From Trichomonas vaginalis G3 (lineage: Eukaryota > Parabasalia > Trichomonadida > Trichomonadidae), in the NCBI RefSeq assembly GCF_026262505.1, contig NC_067207.1, positions 8,462,082 through 8,526,081 of the forward strand: a DNA stretch of 64,000 bases. Reading direction: 5' to 3'. Under the pieces are notes generated by a model. That model saw only the letters and a program-made list of their open reading frames with translations, ran no database searches and had not been told where the DNA came from. The position numbers and the translations under genes are program-made. This document shows positions 23,401 to 32,559 of this stretch, in pieces (the first letter of the stretch is position 1; every line of letters starts with the position of its first letter).

Positions 23401-23439
23401 GACAATAGTTTGAAGGGCACTAGAAATAGAAGATTCCAT
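17461..23439 (-). CDS. neurofibromin/IRA-like giant helical-repeat protein
   Basis: An uninterrupted 1992-residue frame with an ATG start; no intron is visible. Most of the protein looks like HEAT/ARM-type helices. Residues about 1120-1260 (CEKYTRCDPVF onward) resemble the Sec14-like lipid-binding module of neurofibromin, and 1265-1335 resemble its adjoining PH-like part. The stretch after about 1336, with LLELVSIAF and GFAIPHTNFSQLISE, matches the neurofibromin segment following the PH module, which has a similar helix and an IPxN motif. In neurofibromin the RasGAP domain lies just before Sec14; here the corresponding helical region (about 800-1110) shows no clear FLR-type arginine-finger motif. 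It may therefore be a scaffold or a very diverged Ras regulator. Family assignment is from recalled sequence patterns. Confidence 0.5.
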   Translation of the reverse strand: MESSISSALQTIVNQIVAKIQAHKDRVPFLGTDGELFLPEIWLSDLESTYVQDFIDIYNIDKNISFFMIFNKITSYVASLVNSRVIQDVGIVEIIIYDYLLKCVSGCTFRVSEELTFNKFLDDSTKITIQNPQKQVLIRTLASIANHFIDNGAIPIVKSLSSITNVTDFVNAIQFYLQINKAIDITFESMAGFYRQLSTENRIQYYELLKTMIPELYRKCKYLHVCPYSPRSRDLLNIFWSLKPIREEDISEFLVLLMSLSLGSKENSDCVNQIVKKVLEVKKLSKLNPQAQEGFNHVIASTILRGTAASKDIAFLKSNFENYYTNSKNKAKLQEIVDTIVPKYLSYDIISAKGGETGFQTYIIPILSGHPNPMILPQSIEFVLKDNIYGINYINPELMKNYFHVFLNKTANVNPKIFTSCFFNTFSTPHSLIILTKHKDLIPNYFELLNKYASTYFALPNFSQYYLKALITLFSQTNILPDPLQLMELFLNIDMFIQRLILNYDPMLPYASILIDKFVSWTINSKLNDGLSEMGKSIISICAILDVLFDTNTVDSIKTSLGLDENWSMQSVGSSDIYASTVIKCLSIWLALVSSTTGGKCQTVINYKIQGNFNILIAAPLVEYIFKNCAAILDHKRIDIIEKPPVKVFYESLFVLFGFGSGGLSQIIEKSKFIEKASTPSLLDAALESLKEIKLDSSPQAKKHWSQTLKLLSAAMSTREAHSYSSSQLEQFVVYILQDLQLCDGLESNIIKQPILALITSLYENCPKVSTARRMCVAYALVYMIQNESKNKTRSIPRCLKVLEKVFIGFKIEPGDSSVYGNISNYDTLSYTLEKISHFFAVLVDCLINDIEDEIEVRQCFGDLIYTILINNVDNVYPIYMYYARMPDSILSRVFNDAMMKYLENDDKIKDSFYIKKLSKADYKIFKEPPINCISFYMAAIKHVIANMKGDVIFDMMANELKTKKNTRDEVIKNFFSVWFYICATPQVVETCMKAVNIHKSFFRQFIPHGSFPYYLKELSLKSGFSVTQIFRDLFILPILQTPLPFGYTFWEVNDAETIADQVMNQMKNYFTVVESVSVSYFAPPFPVLSDEIKMLHHFLDDLPAHFHDCEKYTRCDPVFLALYNSRCLISIDKQITRRKYWLLTTKYIPKEVSLNDIIEFSKQTIEYSNEKSVKIILDAEVDCQCLMDNFTTYIQQLGDKIASVSLLRCGIGLSTKIMEIKDEKFDLMVDQSILDESVMPMQLYIPELNINGELNSTTNFRFIVLSNSFQFYAVENGMDVFSSINFIDLTDISVNRNILHLHANYRDIRFSSSVSNQILKLIENFNKEIRTLSLPRSDLTIDPLLELVSIAFHTVSSTESELSSQGISLFFAALKCLEGKTPFVDPYIHTQSGFAIPHTNFSQLISEQHRYEMSAILSLSKIQLKTSSMLTTILETINSENVPSSMLAIIAQSTVRLYALEPKAQATAKELLWTKITSSKFIYCVIPIIAQFCEAKQFADLVFCLLKKNSEAIYDSLYTRLIKNEISLMTFYKFVMKPACLYVISNVYTKSKDLFKTREATSLYIMAIGLSLYPADLLTIFKTFFTQYLTYKDEKEILEKFNQMKRDPKNYLSIVYEAAAKSNEYDLFLKYIDITTHSGYPDPLVLASDLSEMQSIAVIKRAFQSKNEHRLIYNIETVTEYIYSYKRYNVQPLFLIWAIFPLLQSNSSDLKLSALKLIKAIFVFTKDVMNYPTILDIASSINQSDLLINAMESFYDSMYDGFEDGSTNFEAYFGIALAGALVGPLADQKIKKAAIDVLQLCLDNINIHYESVYFVAIAAAMTDIDLSKYLGEQSFSDYICEELDKRTPYEALFIAQTLFLGLITRENKTEFFTTAMIAFFKIRTEIPAFTSKYMLNILTPMLDKKGEESTRLQTLSKLIAIAMTALPFNDQGFRDLNNPAAPIMDDNDLGFHFEDLATAVEDAIMTSYVNEPAPELTYYYNPTKLQDTSKR

Positions 23440-23762
23440 AATTTTGTATCAGAAACTTTTTTTTATCAAATTCAGAACTGAAATTGCAATCATACTTAAA
23501 ATTAATTGCTATTTCATTTTCGTTGATAATTAGGTTCCATTTTTTCAAAAGCGATGACAAAAAAAGTGTTTAATTCAGATTTCGAAGCATTCCCATTAAG
23601 GAACTGGAACTTATGCTTACAAATTTAGCAGATACATTCTCTAAGCATTTCAATATCATATGATTGATTGATCAAAATTGAATTAAAAATTAAAAAAATA
23701 ATTTTTCCAATAAATTAAGTTAAAATTACAATAATAAAGTTTATTAATATGACAAATCAAGA
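23440..23762. other. intergenic
   Basis: AT-rich DNA between the start of the neurofibromin-like gene and the 3' end of the first ankyrin-family gene. No RNA gene, repeat or convincing initiator motif seen. Confidence 0.6.
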
Positions 23763-24875
23763 TTATTCCTCATAGCTATCAATTTCTTCGGGTGAATCAT
23801 CAAAATCAATATATTCACCATCATTTATTTCATCTTTGATGGCCTTATCATCATGTTCATCATCAGATGGATCAAAGTATTCTATTCCTGTTGTCCAGTC
23901 AACATTTGGTTGTGGACCTTGTGCTTGAGGCATTACGTTTTCGTTGTGGATCTTGAAATCGTCTTTATGAGCAATAAAATACTTAGACATTCTCATAAGT
24001 CCGAACTTGACTGTTCCCGTAGAGCAGAAAAAGAAATCTTCAGTATGATCAGCGTAAACCATGAAAGCTGGGATGTTCTTGTATAAATAGCACCATTGTG
24101 GATCAATTGCAATCTTGCAACCTTTGAATAAATAGTTGACTAAATCAAGATTGTGGGCAAGAATGGCATTTCTCATGCAAATTTCATCAGGCTTGTAACG
24201 GCGAATACATTAGTTCACAATTTCACGACTTCCGCTAGCGAAAGCGAGATGTATGCATTTTTTTGTAAATTTTGCGCCAAATTTTGTACGTAAAATCTTA
24301 AAACATTTAGCAGCACCATGATAGCAACACAGCTCGAGAAGACTGAAATCAAAAATTTCTTCGCATGGATATAAATCTGAGTAAATTGTTTGTTCTGGAT
24401 TGAAACCTGGCAATTCAGTGAACTGAATAAAAGCAGTATCATTATCTTCCATAATTGCTCTGAAAATTGTTCCTTCTTTGTGAACATCTTCCCTATATTT
24501 TTTAGTATAAACCCATGGTTCACTAAATTGAGTATGTTTTTCGTCCTTTATGATTTTATATTTCCTATATAAGAAGTATGCACAAATAGGATTATCCGTA
24601 GAATCTCTTTTTGGCTTGAATTCTAGAAATAGTCTTTTATAAAGTGAAACGTATCCAGGTAAGAAGCGATTTCTATACTCGGCAGCTCTTGAAATTTCAC
24701 TTAATATTAATTTTACGGGAATTTTATATCTATTAATAACGGTCTGTTTAATTTTTTCGTAAACTCCGTCTATTATTTCAGGATTGTTGGATGAGAGTTT
24801 GAAAATGCCTTCATATGCATCAATGTACTCTTTAAAGAGATCAACAACTTCTGCAAATCGCTTGTGATCTGTCAT
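23763..24875 (-). pseudogene. DUF3447/ankyrin-family gene with one in-frame stop
   Basis: A host gene of the large trichomonad ankyrin family. The amino-terminal part matches the second ankyrin gene of this window in order and wording (for example a LLELCCYHGAAKCFKILRTKF-like block, and KPDEI followed by HNLDLVNYL), which is the DUF3447-type region. A TAA at 24,210-24,212 sits where the relative has Glu, and the frame stays open and homologous on both sides, so one substitution explains it. After the DUF3447 part the protein does not enter ankyrin repeats but ends in a strongly acidic tail of about 45 residues (Asp, Glu, Ser). It is either a young pseudogene, a read-through gene, or a base-call error. 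About 370 codons overall. Confidence 0.7.
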
Positions 24876-25278
24876 TTACTTTTTTTTATACAAAACTTTT
24901 TGGAGTGATTTTTCAGAGCCAACATTAAGATATCAATAAAGAAGAAGTAGCACCAAATATTTAGGAAACCTCTAATTATTAGGATGTCAATTAGAACAAC
25001 GGCTCTAGAGTATTCGATGAGATTATCGAAATAAGCAGAATATTATCCTATATTCATTCATTACTAGAAGTACTTACTGATAAAAGTTTGAATTAATTTT
25101 GTTTTAAAGTTCAAATTAATATCCTCTCATATTTTCAATTCAAATTCTTCAGTAAACCAAGGAAAGATAGTAACGCACAACAGAATATACACTGCAATGT
25201 GAAGAGCAGTTAATCTTCTTATGATGTTAAAGGTGACATATGTACGGAAATAAAATTAATGATTTATTAAATAAATTA
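24876..25278. other. intergenic
   Basis: About 400 bases without a gene between the start of the ankyrin-family gene and the 3' end of the BspA-like gene. I see no RNA gene, repeat or recognisable regulatory site. Confidence 0.6.
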
Positions 25279-27788
25279 TTAAAATAAACCAAGTTCACTA
25301 CCTTTGCTAAGAGTGAATACAAAGAAGGATATGAAATATCGGTAGTGTTCGGATTTTTTGCATGTAATGATGCTACATGCTTTGATGCAATCTCTATTAA
25401 GATGACAATCTTTATAAAGATGTTCAAGGAATGATTCTGTATTATTCTCAATGTTAATGCCACATGTGAGGCCAATGCAGTTATAAAATGCATGTGTTTG
25501 AATAGTTTTAACACAAATAAGGATGTTGATGTGAGTAAGAGATGTACAGTCTGCAAATGCATAGCGATAGATAGTTTCAACTGAGTTATCTGGAATGAGG
25601 ATGTTGACAATTTTCCTGCAGCCAAGGAATGCACCGGCTGAGATATTACGAATAGTGGATGGGACGTAGAAGAATTTGCATGGAGATGCAGGAGGGAAGC
25701 AGACGATTATTGTTTTATTCTTGTCGAAAAGAGCGTAGTTATCTACTGTGAAGTACATGCTGTCATTGCAAACAAACTGGCGGAGTGATGTACATCCTTC
25801 GAAAACAAAGTAACCAAGTGATGCGAATGAACTGTTTTCGCCAATGATGAATGTATCAAGATTCATGCAGTTTTTGAATGCATAATCTGAGATTAATTCT
25901 GTATCATGTGGAACTGTGAATGTTGTTATATTTGTAGAGTCGAACGCATTTGTTCCAATTTCTCGGATCGAATTAGGCAAATTAATATATCGAAGTTTTG
26001 TCGCTCCGTTAAAAGCTTGAGAAGGAATAATAGATATTGAAGGATTTCCTAAAAATGTGATATTTTCGATACCTGAATTTCTAAATATATTTGAACCTAT
26101 ACTTTGAATCGTATCAGGAATCTCTATTGTTTGCAATGAAGTACAACCTAAAAAACAATTATTACTGATCACAGTGATATTTCTTAAAATAATTGTTTTC
26201 AATTTTGAACAATAAATAAAAGAGTTACCCCCTAAACCTGTTCTATTTGATCCTTCGAAGATCACGGTTTCTAATTTTCCACATGCATAAAATGCAATAC
26301 CAATTGATTTGATATTTCTTCCAAAACGAACTTCCTTTAATTGATTGCAATATTGAAATCCATAAACACTAATAGTTTCTAAAGAATCTGGGAAATAAAT
26401 AGTTTTAATTGAAGCGCATGCTCTGAATGCATAATTTGCAATATATGTTAGTTTATTTGGAAAATCAATACTTTCAAGATTGAGGCATCCCCAAAAAGCT
26501 GCATCTCGAATCGTGGTTAAACTAGAGTTCGATGTGAAATTTATAGTTTTCAGTTTCAAAAGATCTTTAAACAAATCATTTGAAATAACAGAAACTGTAG
26601 ATGGGATGTCATAGTGTTCAAGTTCACTGAAACGCATATAAATGATTGTTTTGTTACCATCGTATAATAAACTTTGATTATCAAAAGAAAATGGAGCTTC
26701 TTCTGGAAAATCAAGAAAAACATCAAATGGGAAACAATTTCCTTCAATCCATTTTAGACTTTTAGGAAGTTTCATATATTTTAAATTACCGCATTGATAA
26801 AATGCTCCATTTTTGATAGTTGTAATCTTGTCATTAAAAGTAATATTCGAAATACTAGAACTAACAAAGCATCTCATTGGAATAATTGTGATTCCTTTTC
26901 CAATAACAACAGTATTGAGATATCTGCATTGAGAAAATGCATTATCTCCAATTTTTATCACTGAATCTGGAATAGTAACATTAATAACATGTGATCTTTC
27001 AAATGAAGAATCGAGAATAGTTCTGAGTTTTGAATTAAAAGTAATATTTTCTATAGAATGATCAGCAAAAACAGCTTTGCTCATTGTTTCAACTGTTTCT
27101 GGCATAATAAAAGAGGTAAAGTTTTTTTGGAAGCATAATATGATTGATGTTTTAGCTTTATTGTACAGAACCCCACCTTCTACTGAGAAGAAATTGTTTT
27201 GAGAGTCACAAATAATTTCATTAAAAATAGAAGCACCCATAAATGCGTATTCACTAACATATGATACATTTTTGGAAGATGTATTTGTGTTATCAATGTT
27301 CCAGAGAAAGCACCAATTCCAATACTAACTAATTGAGATTCAGGTCCAATATTTATAGCTTGAAGGCTTTTACATCCAGATAAACAAAAATTCGCTAAAT
27401 ATTTAATTGAATCTTGGATATTAAATGATGAAAATAAACAATTTGAAAATACGCCCTGAGATAATCCTGATAAATTTTTAGAAAGAATAACTTGAGATAA
27501 TGTAGAACATCCTTCAAAAGCATGTGATTTGATTTCTTGAAGGAATTCGCAATTTGTGAAGTCAATGAATGAAAGTTTATAACAACCCCTAAAAGCATAG
27601 TCACCAATGGTTTTAAGCATTGAGTCAGGAGTAAATGTGATTGAAAGGAGTGTGTTTTGGCTATAATTTGTTGCACTTGCATCTCCTGTGATAACTTCGC
27701 ATGTTGGTTTAAGAATAACATGAACACTTTGGTCGGTCGCAAATAGGACACGATCATTATCAATATATGTTTCACCAACAACTATTTG
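25279..27788 (-). pseudogene. BspA-like leucine-rich repeat surface-type protein, frameshifted
   Basis: A host gene of the BspA-like (TpLRR/LRR_5) family, abundant in trichomonads and linked to surface adhesion. The product is a string of about 23-residue repeats of the form CxxLxxIxIPxSVxxIGxxAFxxC, seen for example in CTSLQTIEIPDTIQSIG and CSTLSQVILSKN. Two frames cover it: 27,180-27,788 and 25,279-27,240, with the change near 27,240-27,290. No ATG is found in frame at the 5' side; the frame opens after a TAA at 27,789-27,791 with a VGETYIDNDRVLFATD segment, so the start is missing too. The carboxy end has several Cys residues and a short hydrophobic run (YFISFFVFTLS) before the stop. Probably a pseudogene. 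Confidence 0.75.
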
Positions 27789-28113
27789 TTAGTTCTCATA
27801 GAGAACAACAGTAAAATAATTTGTGAATCTTTGAAAATTAATTTTCAATATATTATATCATTCATCGGATCAATAATAATATTTTATCATCAAACGCAAC
27901 CGTTCATTTTTCGGATCTGAAATTTTCATTCAATTTTTCAGTCCTTTGAAAAAAAAAGTTTGACTAATTTTAGATTTCGCCTCTTGTTTCTGTGGAATCA
28001 TATGAAATCCTCAATAATAATAGTATATCAAAGCAAACATTGGTATTCTCAAAACAGCTATTTGTTTGCCTGACCATAAATTTATTTAAGCATGTGCAAA
28101 GATTTTAGTTTTT
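27789..28113. other. intergenic
   Basis: AT-rich DNA without a gene upstream of the BspA-like gene. No repeat or RNA gene seen. Confidence 0.6.
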
Positions 28114-28133
28114 TTAGACATTGTAGATGGAAT

Positions 28134-28344
28134 CATCAATATATCTTGATAAATTTGTAAGTAAATTAGTATATTCTTCTTGTTCAAGATTAAGTGGGAT
28201 GATTCCTGTCAATGTCTTGTAAACAAGACTGTCTGGTGGATCTGTAACGTACGGCTTAAGATTTGGAGGTATTTCGAGTGGTCGTGATGACTTCTTGTGC
28301 GATGCTTGAGTAGCATTTGATCTGCCTGTTGTACAATCATCAGT
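28134..28344 (-). pseudogene. duplicated fragment of the coiled-coil gene at 35,028-36,722
   Basis: A 211-base segment aligns without gaps to 35,912-36,122, in the same orientation, with about 12 differences by hand count (about 94 percent identity). It encodes the RSNATQASHKKSS to EEYTNLLTNLSRY part of that gene and remains open inside an 84-codon frame (28,114-28,368), but has neither the parent's start nor its coiled coil. It lies about 100 bases outside the left end of the Kolobok-type element. Likely a gene fragment duplicated by repair or by transposition. Confidence 0.85.
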
Positions 28345-28450
28345 TGCCAAAACATAATGAATTATCAACTTATAAGTTCCCTAAGACATGGCTCTATTTA
28401 TTGGTAAGGCTGCATAATTTTTTGCGCCCCATATTTAGTATCTTTGTTAA

Positions 28451-30879
28451 GGATGGGCACTCATAGGCTCCTGACAGCATAAAAATGTTATTATCTCACA
28501 ATATAAAAGGAATCATAGGAATCTACAACTATATCTATATTGTTGGAAGACTTCTTAATGTATCATGCATATAAGTTATATCAATAACTCCATTATGTTA
28601 TATGATTGTAATCATATTTTCGTTTCATGTTCAAAAACATTAAAATCATACTAACTATATGAGTATTATATTTAGGAAGCTGATATATAGATATGATAAA
28701 ATCCTAGGTTTTGTGATTAAGAATATATACTTATCTTTTAGAAAATAATACTTTTATAAAAAATTATATCTTATATAATCTAAAAATTTTGGACAATTAA
28801 AAAACATTAATTAAAAATAGAAGGTGAAAGTGTTTATTCAAAGAAGGTGCAAGATTATGATGTTTTGAGGGTGAAATAAATTTAATAATTATTTATGTGA
28901 TTTAAGAGTAATACAATCATCGGTAGCTTGAAGACCTCTCTTTATAGCTCTTAATGCCGCAAACTTTTTTTGAACTTGCTTTGAATTTTTGAATGCTTTG
29001 ATTAAATCTTTTGTTGTATCATACATTCTGAAATATCTGTTCATCATTTCTGGCATTGTTGGTAAATTTAACCTGTATCTTATTGCTACAATCGTTTCAA
29101 ACATACTTTCATTGAAATGCAATATTGTGACTGCCATCCTAATTGGCCAAGAAGCATGCCAATTAATATTTTTATTAGCAAGCATTGCTTTGATATGGTT
29201 TATCGATTCAACTACTTGAGTTGAATGAATCTTTTTTACCATATCAAAGATTTTTACGGTATCTTCGAGGAATTTTTTAAGTGTTTTTATAGCAGTTTTA
29301 TTTTTTGCATATTTCCATGGTTTAATCATCTTGCATTTTTCAGGATCTGGACAAAATTTATGATTTCCGGCATAATGTTTAGCGGAATTCAACCATAAAA
29401 ACTTCTTTGTTTTAATTGACATATGTGTGTCATTGAGAAGTTGCCTAAGCCAACGCAATAAATTCTTTGAAATGCTAGATAAGATTCTGAATTCTGGCAG
29501 TTTGAGCTTTTTCTGTATATTGTTAAGAAAATGTCCAGGATCTCTGTATTCTCTGATACCTTTGAACGTATTTTTGATTGTAGAAACAATTTTGACATCG
29601 CCATCATGCACAAAAAAATTTACACGTTTTTCATTATTCCAACGCTTCAGCATTCTTTTTAAGCCTTCAAATTCCATTTCATTTGATTTTCCGTTGAAAT
29701 TACCTTTGAAATTTTTAAAAGATTTAGATATCACTTCCCAATCTACAATTTTTTTGAGTTTCTCTTCTACAAATTGTACATAGCAAAACATTGCATTTCT
29801 TCTCTGACTCCAAGAACCGTCAAACAAAAGTCCCGAACATTTTCTCATTCGAGATTTCCAATAATTAACAGATTCTCTGGCAACTTCTATGATAACACGA
29901 CCAACCTTTTCTTGGACTCGATGAAATGTAGCTTCTGACGGAACTTTGATGTTATTCAGCATGAATTGAAATTCTGATTGGCAAAATGTAGCGCCGCTCA
30001 ATAATACAGATAGCACAAATTCAACAGTGTTGACGACATATGGCTCTACCCTATTTTTCGCGCTTTGAACTAAGTTCTTTATACGCTTTGCAACTGCTTT
30101 TGTTCGCCGCGGCATGAAAAATGAAGAATAACTTGACGGTTTCTTGAACAAATGGTCGCACATTCAAATATTGTGATGTACGATCAGGATAAAAGAATGT
30201 TGTTGCCGTGAATTTAGAAAATAGCAAAATTTCAATTTACGCAATCGAGATATAACTTGATCGTTTGAGCGATAACCATGGCACCCATAGTATTAATGAA
30301 AGTACTCATACTTACAATTATTTTCTCCCATAGGAATATTGTTCAATATATTTTACCTATAGAGGAAATCTCGAAATAAAATCGAATTTTTTCAAAAATT
30401 ACAAAAATCAATTTTTTACAAAGATGTTCGAAAAATAACATTATATACGCATCAAATCAAAGCATTATATGGAGCATTATAATTCTATATATGATTGTCC
30501 ATCTTGCTGTTGTGCTATATTTTTTAAACAATAATTTCATTGTTGAAATTAAATTTGCAATTTCAGTAAAAATTGCGACCCATCATTTTGAATATAATTG
30601 AATTAATACATTTATTGTAAGAATATTATATACCAAATATTAGACTTCCACATGAATCCTGGTATGATATTATAAGTATTGCAAAATTAGAAAAAAATAT
30701 GCTCATGATATACTAAAATTCATGTTTCAAGGTTAACTTATAAATAAAATAAGTTCGAGAAATGCATCACTAAATGTTTGAGCTTGTGCACTATAATGCT
30801 ATATAATAGTCTTCACTGTTTTTAATATATTGACTTTGCTAGACTTGATTTTTTTCATCACCCTAATGAGTGCCCATCC
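28451..30879. mobile_element. Kolobok-type DNA transposon, apparently complete
   Basis: A 2,429-bp element flanked by TTAA on both sides (28,447-28,450 and 30,880-30,883). Its ends are a perfect 14-bp inverted repeat starting ggatgggcactcat; with the TTAA the match is 18 bp. TTAA target duplication with a Mutator-like DDE transposase is the signature of the Kolobok superfamily. One long transposase frame lies inside; the rest is AT-rich non-coding DNA on both sides. The intact frame and perfect ends suggest a recent insertion. Confidence 0.8.
28889..30163 (-). CDS. Kolobok-type transposase
   Basis: A 424-residue uninterrupted frame; Met17 (30,115) is an equally good start because the basic MPRRTKAVAKR segment begins there. 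The DDE-type core shows FDGSWSQRR (Asp115), then the VxSKSF and GKSNEME pattern typical of Mutator/Kolobok transposases, HDGD (Asp187 or Asp189), DPGH (about 208-211), a His/Cys knuckle between about 264 and 277 (HYAGNHKFC followed by CKM), and VVESINH with the likely catalytic Glu319. The enzyme would cut and paste the surrounding element at TTAA sites. All key residues appear present, so it may be active. Confidence 0.75.
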   Translation of the reverse strand: MCDHLFKKPSSYSSFFMPRRTKAVAKRIKNLVQSAKNRVEPYVVNTVEFVLSVLLSGATFCQSEFQFMLNNIKVPSEATFHRVQEKVGRVIIEVARESVNYWKSRMRKCSGLLFDGSWSQRRNAMFCYVQFVEEKLKKIVDWEVISKSFKNFKGNFNGKSNEMEFEGLKRMLKRWNNEKRVNFFVHDGDVKIVSTIKNTFKGIREYRDPGHFLNNIQKKLKLPEFRILSSISKNLLRWLRQLLNDTHMSIKTKKFLWLNSAKHYAGNHKFCPDPEKCKMIKPWKYAKNKTAIKTLKKFLEDTVKIFDMVKKIHSTQVVESINHIKAMLANKNINWHASWPIRMAVTILHFNESMFETIVAIRYRLNLPTMPEMMNRYFRMYDTTKDLIKAFKNSKQVQKKFAALRAIKRGLQATDDCITLKSHK

Positions 30880-31255
30880 TTAAATGAGGTACAAAGTAAG
30901 ATTGCGGAACAGTGTGCCATTCTGGGAGACATGCACCCATAATTTTTTTAATAATCGTTTTCCTCAATAATTATAGATGGCAGGGATAGACTTTGGGGTT
31001 TTGAGGGAATTGGGTTTTGCACCATGTAAAATAAGAAAATCGATTAATTCCTTGTTGTGTTCTCTGCTTATAATGCTAAAAGCTGTATCTCCGTATTTAT
31101 CTTTTTCGTTGATATCTGCACCGTGTGAAACAAGAAGTTCTATTACTTCTTTATTATGTCTTAAAGCTGTCAAATGAAGAGGTGTTCTTCCATTTTCATC
31201 TTTTTCATTAATACTTGCACCATGTGAAATAAGAAGTTCAACTATATCTTTAATA

Positions 31256-32559
31256 TAGGGTGTCCAAAGGTGTGTTTAGCACAAACCTGAATACTGCGAA
31301 TAGAAATAAACAAGTTACATATATATAAAGTTTATTTAAATATAATCACCATTGGATTCAATCACGCGTTCGCAGCGATCGATCCAGGCTTGAAAGACAC
31401 GCTTTAAATCATCATGAGAAAATTGCTCAAATTGCTCTCTTACAAAATTTTCAAGATCATCTGGACTCGCGAATTCGCGTCCTTCAGCTCTCTTTTTTAG
31501 CGTGCCGAATAAATAAAAGTCAGAGGGTGCAATATCAGGTGAATAAATTGGGTTTGGAACAACTTTGACATTGTTTTCCACCAAGTAATTCATTACCTTA
31601 TGACTTTTGTGAACTCTTGAATTATCAAAATGAATTGCAAACTTTTGTTTTTGTTGTTTGGATTTCTCAAACTCATCAGAATTGATAATTTGAGTAAGAA
31701 CATTGTCAATTAGATACTGAGCATTCATCGTATTAGGTTTTTGAAGAATATCAATTGCGATGATGCCATTCACGCCCCAAAAAACCGACAACATCATCAT
31801 TGGTGTGTCAATTTTTTTCTTCGGGAATGTTTGCGGATTTTCATCCTTCGGGATCCACATGATTTTGGCTTCTGTTGCATATTGAAACCAAGACTCGTCC
31901 CCTGTTACTAAAAAGCGAAACTTCTTGGATTGATACGCACCCAATATAGAGAGGAGCTCTTTCGAAGATTGGACTCTAGATTTTTTTTGAACTGAATTAA
32001 GGTTGTGCGGAACCCAACGTGTATACGCTAGTTTGTAGTTCAAATAATTGTGCAGATAATAACTGACTGTTGTACGTGGTATCTTTGTCATCTCCTCTAT
32101 CCTTCTGAGTGATGCTCTTGGGTCTTCATCTAGCGCTTGAAGAATTGCTTTGATTTTTCTTTGATCCGGCGATTTTTTGTCAATTTTTATGATGGGCGCC
32201 TTTTTGTTCATGAAGTGATACATCCTAACATGATACGTTACAGTGAAATAGCTAGGAGCATCCATACCGAAGCATTTTACCAATGTCTCGTAGATTTTTT
32301 TACAGTCTTTGCATTTTTTTGCAAGAGCGAGGATGTTTTCTTTATGATTCATTAAAAAAATGAAAAAAATTCCGCCAAAATTTCCCGCGAAACCGCCTCT
32401 TGTCTCAAAATCCATTTTATATCCCGGCATGGCGCCAAAATACAACATACTCATCATATACATATATTCATATTTTTTATTATATATTTATAATCAGCAT
32501 ATATCTCCTTTAATAGTCTCATATAGAGCGCTGTGCTAAACGCACCTTTGGACACCCTA
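31256..32559. mobile_element. mariner element of Tvmar1 size
   Basis: A 1,304-bp element with inverted ends starting tagggtgtccaaaggtg; left and right ends differ at one position in the first 26 bases (tgtg versus tgcg). TA duplications flank it (31,254-31,255 and 32,560-32,561), placed by the reading frame of the interrupted ankyrin gene. Length and transposase type match what I recall of Tvmar1 of T. vaginalis. The intact transposase and clean ends point to a young insertion. Confidence 0.9.
31336..32463 (-). CDS. mariner transposase (DD34D)
   Basis: A 375-residue open frame; Met38 (32,352) is the likelier start, giving 338 residues, the usual mariner size, because the first 37 residues are uncharacteristic. 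The helix-turn-helix part (about 95-140) is followed by the linker motif WVPHNL (about 150-155; WVPHEL in many mariners). The catalytic triad is visible: Asp189 in VTGDESWF, Asp280 in IHFDNSRVHKS and Asp315 in YSPDIAPSDFYLFG, with 34 residues between the last two. No breaks are seen, so the enzyme may be functional. Confidence 0.93.
   Translation of the reverse strand: MYMMSMLYFGAMPGYKMDFETRGGFAGNFGGIFFIFLMNHKENILALAKKCKDCKKIYETLVKCFGMDAPSYFTVTYHVRMYHFMNKKAPIIKIDKKSPDQRKIKAILQALDEDPRASLRRIEEMTKIPRTTVSYYLHNYLNYKLAYTRWVPHNLNSVQKKSRVQSSKELLSILGAYQSKKFRFLVTGDESWFQYATEAKIMWIPKDENPQTFPKKKIDTPMMMLSVFWGVNGIIAIDILQKPNTMNAQYLIDNVLTQIINSDEFEKSKQQKQKFAIHFDNSRVHKSHKVMNYLVENNVKVVPNPIYSPDIAPSDFYLFGTLKKRAEGREFASPDDLENFVREQFEQFSHDDLKRVFQAWIDRCERVIESNGDYI

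Noticed and set aside
28378-28446. Longer terminal repeats extending outside the TTAA of the Kolobok-type element
   Set aside because: Some weak similarity exists between the outer flanks, but it is patchy; only the 18 bp including TTAA match exactly.
29427-29783. Rightward 118-residue frame inside the Kolobok-type element
   Set aside because: Antisense shadow of the transposase gene.
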